Notes: generated by a model not told the origin, from the letters alone. 64,000 nt of DNA from Pseudomonas putida (GCA_041071465.1 CP163498.1:930001-994000), one strand, 5' to 3'; positions 19,478 to 29,356 are shown, numbered from the stretch's first letter. Numbers and translations: made by a program.

Positions 19478-20767
19478 ATGCTGTCATCGCAGCCGCAGGC
19501 GTTCGCGCCTACCCGTTCCTTTGCCGCACGCCCCTCTGCCATCGCCAGCGCCCTCGCGCTTGCCGGTGTCGCCCCGATGAGCCAGGCCGCCTTCTTCGAA
19601 GACAGCACGGCCACCTTCGAAACCCGCAACATGTACTTCAACCGCGACTTCCGCGACGGCACCAGCGCGCAGCAGTCCAAGCGCGACGAATGGGCCCAGG
19701 GCTTCATCCTCAACTTCGAGTCCGGCTACACCGATGGCACCGTGGGCTTTGGCCTGGACGCATTGGGCATGCTCGGCATCAAGCTCGACTCCAGCCCCGA
19801 CCGTACCGACACTGGCCTGCTGCCGACCCACGATGACGGCAAGGCTGCCGATGAGTATTCCAAGCTGGGCCTGACCGGCAAGGTGAAGATCTCCCAAACC
19901 GAGCTCAAGATCGGCACCCTGATCCCCGAGCTGCCAACGCTGCAGCCCAACGACGGGCGTATCCTGCCGCAAACCTTCGAGGGCGGCCTGCTTACTTCCA
20001 AGGAGATCAAGGGCCTGACCTTCACCGGTGGCCGCCTGGACAAGGCCAAGGACCGCAACGACACCAACTGGGAAGACTTGGCGCTGAACAACAAGAACGG
20101 CCGCTTCGGTGGCACCTTCAGCGCCGACAACCTGGCCCTGGGCGGGCTCGACTACCAGTTCACCGACCGTATCACCGGCAGCTACCACTTCGCCCAGCTC
20201 GACGATATCTACCGCCAGCACTTCATCGGCATGGTCGCCACCCAGCCATGGGGCCCAGGCACCTTGGGCGCCGACCTGCGCCTGGCGGTGAGCGACGACG
20301 CCGGCGCCGCCAAGGCCGGCAACATCGACAACACCACCTTCAACGGCATGCTCAGCTACGCCTTGGGCGGGCACAAGGTCAGCGCCGCCTGGCAGCAGCT
20401 GTCTGGCGACAGCGCCTTCCCCTATGTCGATGGCGCCGACCCGTACCTGGTCAACTTCGTCCAGATCAACGACTTCGCCGGTGCCGACGAACGCTCCTGG
20501 CAGGCGCGCTACGACTACAACTTCGCCGCGCTCGGCGTGCCCGGCCTGACCTTCATGACCCGCTACATCAGCGGTGACAACGTCAGCCGTGCGGCCGGCG
20601 GTGAAGGCAAAGAGTGGGAACGCAACACGGAACTTAAGTACGTGGTACAAAGCGGCCCGTTGAAGAACGTCGCCGTGCGCCTGCGCAACGCCACCTTCCG
20701 CTCCAACTTCGCCCGCGACGCCGACGAAGTGAGGCTGTTGGTCAGCTACAGCGTGGCGCTGTGGTAA
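19478..20767 (+). CDS. opdH: OprD-family outer-membrane porin, probably tricarboxylate-specific
   Basis: The 429-residue precursor has a long signal region (about 1-37, cut near SQAAFFED), and the mature part shows OprD-family features: TFETRNMYFNRDFRDG near the start, EWAQGFILNFESGYTDGTVGFG, DDIYRQHFIGMV and a terminal aromatic residue after a beta strand (LLVSYSVALW), as needed for 18-strand barrels. Its place in front of tctCBA and divergent from tctDE matches OpdH, the tricarboxylate porin of P. aeruginosa. Substrate is inferred from context. Confidence 0.8.
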   Translation: MLSSQPQAFAPTRSFAARPSAIASALALAGVAPMSQAAFFEDSTATFETRNMYFNRDFRDGTSAQQSKRDEWAQGFILNFESGYTDGTVGFGLDALGMLGIKLDSSPDRTDTGLLPTHDDGKAADEYSKLGLTGKVKISQTELKIGTLIPELPTLQPNDGRILPQTFEGGLLTSKEIKGLTFTGGRLDKAKDRNDTNWEDLALNNKNGRFGGTFSADNLALGGLDYQFTDRITGSYHFAQLDDIYRQHFIGMVATQPWGPGTLGADLRLAVSDDAGAAKAGNIDNTTFNGMLSYALGGHKVSAAWQQLSGDSAFPYVDGADPYLVNFVQINDFAGADERSWQARYDYNFAALGVPGLTFMTRYISGDNVSRAAGGEGKEWERNTELKYVVQSGPLKNVAVRLRNATFRSNFARDADEVRLLVSYSVALW

Positions 20768-20813
20768 CCCCATAGCGGTAATCCAATAACAACAACGCTC
20801 ACGGAGATAGACG

Positions 20814-21794
20814 ATGACCTTTTCACTGCGCCGCCTCGTCCTCGCAACCGGTTGCCTGCTGTTGGCCGGCAACGCCCTCGCTGCAGAACCCAAACGCCCC
20901 GAATGCATCGCCCCCGCCTCACCCGGCGGAGGCTTCGACCTGACCTGCAAACTGGTGCAAAGCGCCCTGGTGCAGGAAAAGATCCTCAGCAAGCCCATGC
21001 GCGTCACCTACATGCCCGGCGGTGTCGGCGCGGTGGCCTACAACGCCGTGGTCGCCCAGCGCCCAGCCGATGCAGGCACTTTGGTGGCCTGGTCCAGCGG
21101 CTCGCTGCTGAACCTGGCCCAAGGCAAGTTCGGCCGCTTCGACGAAAACGCGGTGAAATGGTTGGCTGCTGTCGGCACCAGCTACGGTGCCATTGCGGTG
21201 AAAAGCGATTCGCCTTACAAAACCCTCGATGACCTGGTCGCGGCACTGAAGAAAGACCCAAGCAAGGTGGTGATCGGCTCGGGCGGTACGGTCGGCAGCC
21301 AGGACTGGATGCAGACTGCGCTTATCGCCAAGGCGGCCGGCATCAACCCGCGTGACCTGCGCTACGTGGCCCTGGAAGGCGGTGGCGAAATTGCCACGGC
21401 GCTGCTGGGCGGCCATATCCAGGTCGGCTCTACCGACATCTCCGACTCCATGCCGCACATCCAAAGCGGCAACATGCGCATCCTCGCGGTGTTCTCGGAA
21501 AACCGCCTGGACGAGCCGGAAATGAAAAACATCCCTACCGCCAAGGAGCAAGGCTACGACATCGTCTGGCCGGTGGTGCGCGGCTTCTACCTGGGGCCGA
21601 AAGTGAGCGACGAAGACTACGCCTGGTGGAAGGCTTCGTTCGACAAGATGCTGGCCTCGGAAGACTTCGCCCAGCTGCGTGATCAACGTGAGCTGTTCCC
21701 GTTCGCCATGACCGGTGAAGAGCTGGACGGCTATGTGAAAAAGCAAGTGGCCGACTACAAGGCACTGGCCAAGGAATTTGGCCTGATTCAGTAA
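20814..21794 (+). CDS. tctC: Tripartite tricarboxylate transporter substrate-binding protein TctC
   Basis: TctC is the periplasmic binding protein of a TTT system. The 326-residue precursor has a signal peptide (about 1-24, cut after ALA) and the TctC/Bug fold, with APASPGGGFDLTCKLVQ at the N-lobe and VIGSGGTVGSQDW in the ligand region. It follows the porin by 46 bases. A REP-containing gap of 184 bases separates it from tctB, which may raise tctC expression above the membrane subunits. Confidence 0.92.
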   Translation: MTFSLRRLVLATGCLLLAGNALAAEPKRPECIAPASPGGGFDLTCKLVQSALVQEKILSKPMRVTYMPGGVGAVAYNAVVAQRPADAGTLVAWSSGSLLNLAQGKFGRFDENAVKWLAAVGTSYGAIAVKSDSPYKTLDDLVAALKKDPSKVVIGSGGTVGSQDWMQTALIAKAAGINPRDLRYVALEGGGEIATALLGGHIQVGSTDISDSMPHIQSGNMRILAVFSENRLDEPEMKNIPTAKEQGYDIVWPVVRGFYLGPKVSDEDYAWWKASFDKMLASEDFAQLRDQRELFPFAMTGEELDGYVKKQVADYKALAKEFGLIQ

Positions 21795-21817
21795 GCCTGT
21801 CGGACTCACCACCACCC

Positions 21818-21937
21818 CTGTGGGAGCGGCCTAGTGTCGCGATGGGCCGCACAGCCGATGCAATGCTTCGGACACATCGCAGTGGCAGGTTTTGCGGCCG
21901 CTTCGCGCCCGATCGCGACGCAAGGCCGCTCCCACAG
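21818..21937. repeat. REP-type inverted repeat between tctC and tctB
   Basis: CTGTGGGAGCGGCC at 21818 and GGCCGCTCCCACAG ending at 21937 are perfect complements flanking about 90 bases that include GTCGCGATGGGCC and CGATCGCGACGC. This is the P. putida REP arrangement within an operon, where it can stabilise the upstream mRNA. Confidence 0.8.
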
Positions 21938-21978
21938 GATTTGCATCTCACTTGAGCAATCCCAACGAGGATTCCCCA

Positions 21979-22437
21979 ATGATCCTGCAACGCATCTTCG
22001 CCCTGGCCCTGCTGGCGGTGTGCGCCGCCCTGGCCGTGATGGCCTGGCCCTACCAGGCAGCGTTTTCCTATGAACCGGTAGGCCCGCGCGCCTACCCGCT
22101 GCTGATGCTCGGCCTGATGAGCCTGGGCCTGCTGTATCTGGTGTTCCGCCCCACCCCCATCGTGCGCAAGGACGACGAGCCGGAGCTGGACCGCGAGACC
22201 CTGACCAAGATCGCCGCCTGCGTAGGCCTGCTGATCGTCTTCGCCGCCACCTTCGAGACCCTGGGCTTCATCCTCAGCGCCATCCTCGTTGGCCTGCCCA
22301 TGGCCCGCCTGTATGGCGGCCGCTGGCTGTACAGCGCCATCGTGGTGGTCGGCATGAGCGTCTTCCTCTACTGGCTGTTCGACCGCGTGATGGATGTGCC
22401 CCTGCCCCTTGGCCTGCTGAGCGTACTGGAGAACTGA
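21979..22437 (+). CDS. tctB: Tripartite tricarboxylate transporter small membrane subunit TctB
   Basis: TctB is the small, poorly conserved membrane subunit of TTT transporters. The 152-residue protein has four predicted membrane segments (about 5-23, 36-56, 74-96, 108-140). The ATG at 21979 has an ACGAGG site and gives MILQRIFALALLAV; an in-frame upstream ATG at 21892 lies in the REP region and is rejected. It ends 3 bases before tctA. Confidence 0.88.
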   Translation: MILQRIFALALLAVCAALAVMAWPYQAAFSYEPVGPRAYPLLMLGLMSLGLLYLVFRPTPIVRKDDEPELDRETLTKIAACVGLLIVFAATFETLGFILSAILVGLPMARLYGGRWLYSAIVVVGMSVFLYWLFDRVMDVPLPLGLLSVLEN

Positions 22438-22440
22438 CAC

Positions 22441-23955
22441 ATGGATACCTTGAGCTACCTGGGCCAGGGCTTCGGCGTTGCCCTGACCCCCTACAACCTG
22501 GTCACCGCCCTCTCCGGCACCCTGATCGGTACCGTGGTCGGCCTGTTGCCGGGCCTGGGGCCAATCAACGGCGTGGCCCTGCTGATCCCCATCGCCTTTG
22601 CCCTCGGCCTGCCGCCAGAGTCGGCACTGATCCTGCTGGCCGCGGTGTACCTGGGCTGTGAGTACGGCGGGCGCATCAGCTCGATCCTGCTGAATATCCC
22701 GGGCGAAGCCTCGACCGTGATGACCACCCTCGACGGTTACCCGATGGCCCGCCAGGGCCTGGCCGGCGTGGCCCTGTCGCTGTCGGCCTGGAGTTCGTTC
22801 ATCGGCGCCTTCATCGCCACCTGCGGCATGGTGCTATTCGCCCCGCTGCTGGCGAAATGGGCCATCGCCTTCGGCCCGGCGGAGTACTTCGTGCTGATGG
22901 TCTTCGCCATTGTCGCGCTTGGCGGCATGGCCGGTGACAAACCCCTGAAAACTTTCATTGCCGCACTGATCGGCCTGTTCCTGTCGGCGGTCGGTATCGA
23001 CGCCAACAGCGGCGTGTACCGCTTCACCGGTGACAGCGTGCACCTGGCCGACGGTATTCAGTTCGTGGTCCTGGTGCTGGGTCTGTTCTCCATCAGCGAA
23101 ATCCTCCTGCTGCTGGAAAAGACCCACCATGGCCACCAGGCGGTCAAGGCTACCGGCCGCATGCTGTTCAACTTCAAGGAAGCGGCCTCGGTGTTCGTGG
23201 TCAACATCCGTTGCGGCCTGCTCGGTTTCATCATGGGCGTGCTGCCGGGCGCCGGCGCGACGTTGGCCAGCGCCGTGGCCTACATGACCGAGAAGCGCCT
23301 GGCGGGTGAAAGCGGCAAGTTCGGCAAGGGCGATGCCCGTGGCCTGGCCGCGCCGGAAACCGCCATTGGTGCGTCCTGCTGTGGCGCCCTGGTACCGATG
23401 CTGACCCTGGGTGTACCAGGTTCCGGCACCACCGCCGTGATGATCGGCGCCCTGACCCTGTACAACATCACCCCCGGCCCACTGCTGTTCGAACAGCAGC
23501 CGGACATCGTCTGGGGCCTGATCGCCTCGCTGTTCATCGCCAACATCATGCTGGTGATCCTCAACATCCCGATGATCCGCATCTTTACCCGCATCCTCGC
23601 CGTGCCGAACTGGGCGCTGGTGCCGGTAATCGCCATCATCACCGCGATCGGCGTGTATGCCGTGCATGCCACCACCTTCGACCTGTTCCTGATGGTCGGT
23701 ATCGGCATCATGGGTTACATCCTGCGCAAGCTGGACTTCCCGCTGTCGCCAATCCTGCTCGGCTTCATCCTCGGCGGGTTGATGGAGCAGAACCTGCGCC
23801 GGGCGCTGTCGATCTCCAACGGTGAACTGGGCATCCTCTGGTCGAGCCCGATCAGCATGGGCGTCTGGGCACTGGTCATGGTCATGTTCGCCCTGCCGCT
23901 GCTGCGCATCTGGCGCAAACGTAGCCAGCAGCGCCGGGCCCTGGCTGATGCCTGA
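22441..23955 (+). CDS. tctA: Tripartite tricarboxylate transporter large membrane subunit TctA
   Basis: TctA is the main permease of the TTT system, an ion-gradient-driven carrier with about 10-12 membrane spans. The 504-residue protein carries the family motifs GLLPGLGPINGVALLIP near residue 35 and its repeat GVLPGAGATLAS near 265, matching the internal duplication of TctA. It is followed by an AbrB-family gene in an 8-base overlap. Confidence 0.93.
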   Translation: MDTLSYLGQGFGVALTPYNLVTALSGTLIGTVVGLLPGLGPINGVALLIPIAFALGLPPESALILLAAVYLGCEYGGRISSILLNIPGEASTVMTTLDGYPMARQGLAGVALSLSAWSSFIGAFIATCGMVLFAPLLAKWAIAFGPAEYFVLMVFAIVALGGMAGDKPLKTFIAALIGLFLSAVGIDANSGVYRFTGDSVHLADGIQFVVLVLGLFSISEILLLLEKTHHGHQAVKATGRMLFNFKEAASVFVVNIRCGLLGFIMGVLPGAGATLASAVAYMTEKRLAGESGKFGKGDARGLAAPETAIGASCCGALVPMLTLGVPGSGTTAVMIGALTLYNITPGPLLFEQQPDIVWGLIASLFIANIMLVILNIPMIRIFTRILAVPNWALVPVIAIITAIGVYAVHATTFDLFLMVGIGIMGYILRKLDFPLSPILLGFILGGLMEQNLRRALSISNGELGILWSSPISMGVWALVMVMFALPLLRIWRKRSQQRRALADA

Positions 23956-24979
23956 TCGTTCGTTGCCGTTGTTTGTCGCGACCGGGCTGGTCGGCCTTGC
24001 TGGCGGTTTTGCCGCCAGCAAGGTCGGCTGGCCTTTGCCGTGGATGGTCGGCTCATTGCTGGCGATCATCCTGGTGCGCTGCCTGACCCCCTGGCAGCTG
24101 TCGGAAATACCCAATGGCCGCAAGTGCGGGCAGTGGATCATCGGTATCGGCATTGGCCTGCATTTCACGCCGGCGGTGATCGAGCAGGTGGCCAGTCATT
24201 TCGCGCTGATCTTTTTCGGCGCGTTGTTCACCACCCTGTCCAGTGTGATCAGCGTATGGTTGCTGCGGCGAACCGGCGAAGACCGCGCCACGGCGTTCTT
24301 CGCCAGCATGCCCGGCGGTTCGGGGGAGATGGTCAACCTTGGCGCGCGCAATGGTGCGGTGCTCAGCCAGGTCGCGGCAGCGCAGAGCTTGCGCGTGCTG
24401 GCTGTGGTGCTGTGCGTGCCTGCGCTGTTCAAGTTTTTGCTGGGTGACGGGGTGCCGCTGAACCACACCGGTAGCGTGAGCTGGGGTTGGTTGGCCTTGA
24501 TTGCCCCGCTGGGCGTTGCCGTTGCGTTGCTCTGGCAGCGTTTGCGCCAGCCTAACCCGTGGCTGTTCGGGCCATTGCTGGTGGCGGCCACGGTCAGCCT
24601 GGCCGGTAACCTGCAGATCGCCCTGCCCAATGGCGCCAGCCAAATCGGCCAGTGGCTGATAGGCAGTGGCCTGGCCTGTCACTTCAACCGCGCGTTCTTC
24701 CGCCGCGCACCGTCGTTCCTCGGGCGCACCCTGGTGGCCACGGCATTGTGCATGGCGATTGCCGCCAGCGCCGCATGGGTGCTGAGCGTGATGACTGCGC
24801 TGGACTTGCGTTCGCTGACACTGGGGATGATGCCGGGTGGGATTGCCGAGATGAGCCTGACGGCGGAGACACTGCAGTTGTCGGTGCCTTTGGTGACGGC
24901 ACTGCAGGTGATGCGCTTGCTGTTCGTGCTGTTTCTGGCGGAGCCTTTGTTCCGCTTGTGGAATGCGAACCCGCAATAA
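23948..24979 (+). CDS. AbrB-family (AbrB duplication) membrane protein
   Basis: The 343-residue protein is strongly hydrophobic, with about ten membrane spans and two related halves: FASMPGGSGEMVNLG (about 118-132) and LGMMPGGIAEMSLTA (about 294-308). This duplication defines the family named after Bacillus AbrB/AimB (once misnamed ammonia monooxygenase regulators). The ATG at 23948 overlaps the tctA stop (ATGCCTGA), so it is coupled to the tricarboxylate transporter. The function of the family is unclear; the coupling hints at transport or export of related acids. Confidence 0.85.
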   Translation: MPDRSLPLFVATGLVGLAGGFAASKVGWPLPWMVGSLLAIILVRCLTPWQLSEIPNGRKCGQWIIGIGIGLHFTPAVIEQVASHFALIFFGALFTTLSSVISVWLLRRTGEDRATAFFASMPGGSGEMVNLGARNGAVLSQVAAAQSLRVLAVVLCVPALFKFLLGDGVPLNHTGSVSWGWLALIAPLGVAVALLWQRLRQPNPWLFGPLLVAATVSLAGNLQIALPNGASQIGQWLIGSGLACHFNRAFFRRAPSFLGRTLVATALCMAIAASAAWVLSVMTALDLRSLTLGMMPGGIAEMSLTAETLQLSVPLVTALQVMRLLFVLFLAEPLFRLWNANPQ

Positions 24980-25037
24980 TCACGTTGCCTTCTGTGCGGG
25001 CTTGCCCGCTCAGAAAGCAACGCGGTAGTTCAGGTGA

Positions 25038-25730
25038 TCACAGCGGTGGCAATGCCCAGTTGATCGGCGCCATGCCCCGTTGTTCGAGGAAGCTGTTGGT
25101 CCGGCTGAAATGCCCACAGCCGAGGAACCCACGGTAAGCCGACAACGGCGAAGGATGCACCGACTTCAGCACCAGGTGCTTGGTCCCGTCGATCAGCTTC
25201 TGCTTGCTCTGCGCATGCGCGCCCCACAGCAGGAACACGACATTCGGGCACTGCTCGCTGACCACCTGAATGACGCGATCGGTGAAGAACTCCCACCCCT
25301 TCTTGGCATGCGATGCCGCATTGGCACGCTCCACGGTCATGGTGGTGTTGAGCAGCAGCACGCCCTGCTCAGCCCAGCTCTGCAGGTAGCCGTGGCTGGC
25401 AATCGGGATGTTCAGGTCGCGCTGCAGCTCTTTGTAGATATTGACCAGCGACGGTGGCGTGGCCACGCCCGGTTGCACCGAGAAGCACAAGCCATGTGCC
25501 TGGCCCGGCCCGTGGTAAGGGTCCTGACCGAGGATCACCACCTTCACCTGGTCCAGCGGCGTCGAGTTGAGCGCGTTGAAGATCAGCGGCCCTGGTGGGT
25601 AGATCTCCTTGCCGGCAGCATACTCACCCCGCAAGAACTCGCGCAGCTGATGCATGTAGGGTTGGTCGAATTCGCCGCGCAATGCGGCCTTCCAGCTGGG
25701 TTCGAGTTTGATGCGATCGTCGTCAGTCAT
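25038..25730 (-). CDS. ung: Uracil-DNA glycosylase
   Basis: Ung excises uracil from DNA at the start of base-excision repair. The 230-residue protein has the catalytic motif [13 protein letters not shown] with D70 as the water-activating residue, the NTTMTVE region, [10 protein letters not shown] and the DNA-intercalation motif [10 protein letters not shown]. The ATG at 25730 gives [13 protein letters not shown]; longer reading in the same frame has no support. It is convergent with the AbrB-family gene and divergent from an enoyl-CoA hydratase-like gene. Confidence 0.97.
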   Translation of the reverse strand: MTDDDRIKLEPSWKAALRGEFDQPYMHQLREFLRGEYAAGKEIYPPGPLIFNALNSTPLDQVKVVILGQDPYHGPGQAHGLCFSVQPGVATPPSLVNIYKELQRDLNIPIASHGYLQSWAEQGVLLLNTTMTVERANAASHAKKGWEFFTDRVIQVVSEQCPNVVFLLWGAHAQSKQKLIDGTKHLVLKSVHPSPLSAYRGFLGCGHFSRTNSFLEQRGMAPINWALPPL

Positions 25731-25856
25731 GGGGCCTTCCGTAAACAATGGCGCGACACTAGGTAAGCCCTTCCCGCTTGTCAAACGATCCGACCGACGA
25801 CCGGCATGATCGGCCAGGCCAGCCATACTTGAGCGATGACTTGCGAGAGGTAGTCC

Positions 25857-26963
25857 ATGGCCATTCATTGCGAGGTACTTACCGGCGTCGATGGCGCCCG
25901 CATCGGCATTGCCACCCTGGATGCGCCCAAGGCGCTCAATGCCCTGAACCTGCCGATGATCGAAGTACTGGGCGAACAACTGCATGCCTGGGCCCGCGAC
26001 CCGGGCGTCGTCTGCGTGCTGCTGCGCGGCAACGGTGCCAAAGCCTTTTGCGCGGGTGGCGATGTACGGGCGCTGGTGCAAGCCTGCCGCGACCACCCCG
26101 GCAGCGTGCCACCGCTGGCGGCCTCTTTCTTCGCCGCCGAATACCGCCTGGACTTTGCCCTGCACACCTACCCCAAACCATTGCTGTGCTGGGGCCATGG
26201 GCATGTGCTGGGCGGTGGCATGGGGCTGCTGCAGGGCGCCAATGTGCGTATCGTCACACCCAGTAGCCGCTTGGCCATGCCGGAAATCAGCATCGGCCTG
26301 TACCCGGACGTCGGTGCCAGCTGGTTCCTGGCCCGGCTGCCAGGCAAGCTGGGCTTGTTCCTCGGCCTGACCGGTGCGCCGATCAATGCGCGCGACGCCC
26401 TGGATCTGGGCCTGGCCGACCGTTTTTTGGGTGAGCACCAGCAGGAAGCCCTGATCGAGGAATTACTGCAACTTAACTGGCAAGAACAGACTGCCGTGCA
26501 ACTGTACAGCCTGCTCAAGGCCGAGCAGCATCGAGCTTGCGCCGAGCTGCCAGAGGCCCAGTGGCTGCCGCGACGGCAGGAGATCGATCAGTTGCTCGAC
26601 GTGCCCGATGCGGCCTCGGCCTGGTGTGCGCTGGAAAGGCTCAAGCAGCATGACGACCCCTTGTTGGCAACTGCCGGCCAACGCCTGCACGAAGGCTGCC
26701 CGCTGACGGCACACCTGGTGTGGGAGCAGATCCGCCGGGCGCGGTACCTGTCGTTGGCGCAAGTGTTCCAGATGGAATACCGCATGAGCCTGAACTGTTG
26801 CCGCCACCCTGAATTCAGCGAAGGCGTGCGCGCCCGCCTGCTGGACAAGGACAACCAGCCGCGCTGGCACTGGCCGGATGTGGCGCAGGTGCCGGCAGCG
26901 GTGGTCGAGGCGCATTTTGCCAAGGCGTGGGAGGGGCGGCACCCGTTGGCAGACCTGGCATAG
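25857..26963 (+). CDS. Enoyl-CoA hydratase/isomerase family protein (3-hydroxyisobutyryl-CoA hydrolase-like)
   Basis: The 368-residue protein is a crotonase-fold enzyme. It has the oxyanion-hole segments [17 protein letters not shown] (about 60-76) and [17 protein letters not shown], the [14 protein letters not shown] motif with a Glu typical of 3-hydroxyisobutyryl-CoA hydrolases, and a C-terminal extension (about 270-368) like HIBYL-CoA hydrolase in valine catabolism. The ATG at 25857 follows a GAGAGG site. Substrate is inferred from length and motif; an enoyl-CoA hydratase role is the alternative. Confidence 0.82.
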   Translation: MAIHCEVLTGVDGARIGIATLDAPKALNALNLPMIEVLGEQLHAWARDPGVVCVLLRGNGAKAFCAGGDVRALVQACRDHPGSVPPLAASFFAAEYRLDFALHTYPKPLLCWGHGHVLGGGMGLLQGANVRIVTPSSRLAMPEISIGLYPDVGASWFLARLPGKLGLFLGLTGAPINARDALDLGLADRFLGEHQQEALIEELLQLNWQEQTAVQLYSLLKAEQHRACAELPEAQWLPRRQEIDQLLDVPDAASAWCALERLKQHDDPLLATAGQRLHEGCPLTAHLVWEQIRRARYLSLAQVFQMEYRMSLNCCRHPEFSEGVRARLLDKDNQPRWHWPDVAQVPAAVVEAHFAKAWEGRHPLADLA

Positions 26964-27004
26964 CCTTGTGTCGCGACAGGGGCGCTAGGCGCCCCCGCTT
27001 CGAT

Positions 27005-27457
27005 TTACCTACCGCTGCCAGTTTCCTCCCGGCCCTGCCCCCGCTGACCCTCCCAGCGCCCGCCGTCATTTCTCTGCCCATTGGAGTGCCAGTCGCCATG
27101 CTGGTAACGCTGGCTGTTATTGCGATAGTCATGGCGATCGCGGTCCTGACCGTAGTCTTGCCGCTGGCGGTTGCCATAGTCATAACGCGGGTTACCGTGC
27201 CACTGGTTCATCCCTGGCTGCGGATGCGGTCGATAATAAGGCGCCGGTGCCGTCCGATAGTAATAACGTGGTGCCGGCTGGTAGTAGTAGCGCGGCTGTG
27301 GCGTCACGTAGTAGCGGTCGTAGCGGTAATACCCCGGCGCTACATAGCGATCGGTGGAGTAGTAGTCCGAACGGTGATCGCCCCCGCTCTCGTAATAAGG
27401 GGCGCAGGCAGAAGTCATCAGCCCCAGCAGGGCGATCAACAGAATTCGATAGGACAT
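27005..27457 (-). CDS. Tyr/Arg-rich low-complexity lipoprotein
   Basis: The 150-residue precursor starts at ATG 27457 with a strong AGGAGG site and carries a lipoprotein signal ending in the lipobox LMTSAC (Cys18). The mature part is almost entirely Tyr, Arg, Asp, Gln, Asn, Pro and Gly, with many YYxxP and RYxY pieces (PRYYYQPAPRYYYRT). No known catalytic domain is visible. Such disordered, aromatic-rich lipoproteins are found in many pseudomonads but have no assigned role; an envelope-associated location is inferred from the lipobox. Confidence 0.75.
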   Translation of the reverse strand: MSYRILLIALLGLMTSACAPYYESGGDHRSDYYSTDRYVAPGYYRYDRYYVTPQPRYYYQPAPRYYYRTAPAPYYRPHPQPGMNQWHGNPRYDYGNRQRQDYGQDRDRHDYRNNSQRYQHGDWHSNGQRNDGGRWEGQRGQGREETGSGR

Positions 27458-27669
27458 GGCGGCCTCCTGGACCGCTGGAGTGCCCGAACAGCGGCGCTGG
27501 CGAGCGTCGATGCGAAATGCGTTCATCGACACTGAATAAGACAGTGGCGCCAAGGTGCAGTGCCATTTCTGCAACAATTTGATACAGGTGCAATACCCCT
27601 GAAAAACTTGCAGTCATTTGCCGGTCATCTCACTAGAATGGGCGGCTGGGCACACATCACGGGAAGATC

Positions 27670-29151
27670 ATGCCATTACGTTCCGCTCTGTTCTCGCAGC
27701 GCTCGCTGATCTTTACCCTGTTGCTGCTGCTTGCCTGCGGCTTCCTCGCCACTTCACTGCTCAGCTACTTCGCCTCGCGCAGCGCCATCCGCGACGGCAT
27801 CGTCAATACCGAATTGCCACTGACCTCCGACACGGTCTACTCGGAAATCCAGAAAGACCTGATTCGCCCGGTGCTGATTGCCTCGATGATGGCCCAGGAC
27901 ACCTTCCTGCGCGACTGGGTGCTGTCCGGCGAGCAGGATACCGGGCGCATGACCCGCTACCTGGGCGAAGTCATGGGCAAGCAGGACACCTTCACCTCAT
28001 TTTTCGTGTCCGACCGCACGCTGACCTATTACCAGGCCAAGGGCGTACTCGAACATGTCGAGCCGGGCACCTGGCGCGATGCCTGGTATTTCCGCCTGCG
28101 TGACCTCAAGGCCCCCTATGAGATCAATGTCGACCTGGACATGGCCAACCACGACAGCTTGACCGTGTTCATCAACTACCAGGTGCATGACTACCAACAG
28201 CGCTTCATCGGCGCCGCAGGCGTAGGGCTGAGCGTATCGTCGGTGGTCAAGCTGATCGACCAGTATCAACGCCGCTACCAGCGGGCGGTGCTGTTCACCG
28301 ATGCCAAAGGCAAGGTGCTGCTGACCGGCTCCGAAGGTGGCCCGCATGGCTTGCGGGTCGGCCAGTCACTGCGCGACAACCCCGAACTGAATGACGTGCT
28401 GGCCGAGCAGCGAGTGCCAGGCGAAGGCAGCCACGAGTACCGTGACAGCGAAACCCAAAGCCACTTTCTCAACGTGCGCCACCTGCCCGAACTGGACTGG
28501 TACCTGCTGGTGGACAAACGCGAAACCGGCGCCCTCGACCGCATTCGTCACTCCCTGTACCTGAACCTGGCGATCTGCGCCATGATCACCTTGGTGGTGC
28601 TGGCGCTGGTGCATGCCATGGTCCGCCGCCACCAGGCCAGCACCGAAGCCTTGGCTACCCTCGACAGCCTCACCGGCCTGCCCAACCGGCGCAGCTTCGA
28701 CCTGCTCGCCGCCCAGGCACTGCACGAAGCCCAGCGCGACAGTGGCCCGCTGGTGGCCTTGCTGATCGACCTGGACCACTTCAAGGCACTGAACGACACC
28801 CACGGCCACCTGGCAGGCGACGAAGTGCTGCGCCAATTCGCCAATGTGCTGCAAGGCAGCCTGCGCCAGTCGGATATACTGTGCCGCTGGGGCGGTGAGG
28901 AATTCATCGTACTGCTGCGTGAAGCCGAAGGCCGGCAGGCGGTCGAGGTGGCGGAAAAGATCCGCCGGCGCACCGAACAACTGACCTTCAGCTACGACGA
29001 CCAGCCGTTGCGCCTGACTACCAGCATCGGGCTGAGCAGCCTGCAACCGGAGGATACCCTGCACACCCTGCTGACCCGCGCCGACCGTGCGCTTTATCGT
29101 GCCAAGCAGGCAGGCCGCAACCGTGTCTGCAGTGATGCCAACCATGAATGA
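27670..29151 (+). CDS. Membrane-bound diguanylate cyclase with Cache-type sensor
   Basis: The 493-residue protein has an N-terminal membrane segment (about 13-35), a periplasmic region of Cache type (about 40-290), a second segment (about 297-317) and a GGDEF domain. The active motif is GGEEF at 408-412, so c-di-GMP synthesis from GTP is expected, and the inhibitory I-site RxxD is present at 399-402, five residues before it. The start is ATG 27670. Its stop overlaps the next small gene. The ligand of the sensor is unknown. Confidence 0.9.
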   Translation: MPLRSALFSQRSLIFTLLLLLACGFLATSLLSYFASRSAIRDGIVNTELPLTSDTVYSEIQKDLIRPVLIASMMAQDTFLRDWVLSGEQDTGRMTRYLGEVMGKQDTFTSFFVSDRTLTYYQAKGVLEHVEPGTWRDAWYFRLRDLKAPYEINVDLDMANHDSLTVFINYQVHDYQQRFIGAAGVGLSVSSVVKLIDQYQRRYQRAVLFTDAKGKVLLTGSEGGPHGLRVGQSLRDNPELNDVLAEQRVPGEGSHEYRDSETQSHFLNVRHLPELDWYLLVDKRETGALDRIRHSLYLNLAICAMITLVVLALVHAMVRRHQASTEALATLDSLTGLPNRRSFDLLAAQALHEAQRDSGPLVALLIDLDHFKALNDTHGHLAGDEVLRQFANVLQGSLRQSDILCRWGGEEFIVLLREAEGRQAVEVAEKIRRRTEQLTFSYDDQPLRLTTSIGLSSLQPEDTLHTLLTRADRALYRAKQAGRNRVCSDANHE

Positions 29152-29356
29152 CAGCCTACACTGCCCCGCTTGCGGCGCTCTCAACCAATGTGCCCTGGCC
29201 GACCCGCGCCGCGCCACACAGGCCTGCTGGTGTTACAGCGTAAGCATCGACCCGGCCGTGATCCAGGCCCTGCCTGACGCATTGCGCAACAAGGCTTGCC
29301 TGTGCCCGCGCTGCGCCGCTGTCGAAGACCAGCTCCGCTCACCCGCTGACCACTGA
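29144..29356 (+). CDS. Small cysteine-rich CWC-type protein
   Basis: The 70-residue protein begins at ATG 29144, overlapping the end of the diguanylate cyclase by 8 bases. Its cysteines fall as CPxC near the start, then C, the CWC triplet, then CLCPRC near the end, resembling the cysteine-rich CWC family thought to bind metal. An ATG 9 bases earlier is an alternative start. It lies 8 bases before the RsuA-like gene, so it may be co-transcribed with both. Function unknown. Confidence 0.75.
   Translation: MNDSLHCPACGALNQCALADPRRATQACWCYSVSIDPAVIQALPDALRNKACLCPRCAAVEDQLRSPADH

Noticed and set aside
22834..24168. 444-codon open frame opposite tctA/abrB
   Set aside because: Composition is His/Gln/Asp-rich as expected from the complement of membrane-protein codons; no real features.
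25038..26438. Extended 466-residue version of Ung
   Set aside because: The extra N-terminal part runs through the divergent enoyl-CoA hydratase-like gene; the ATG at 25730 gives the standard length.
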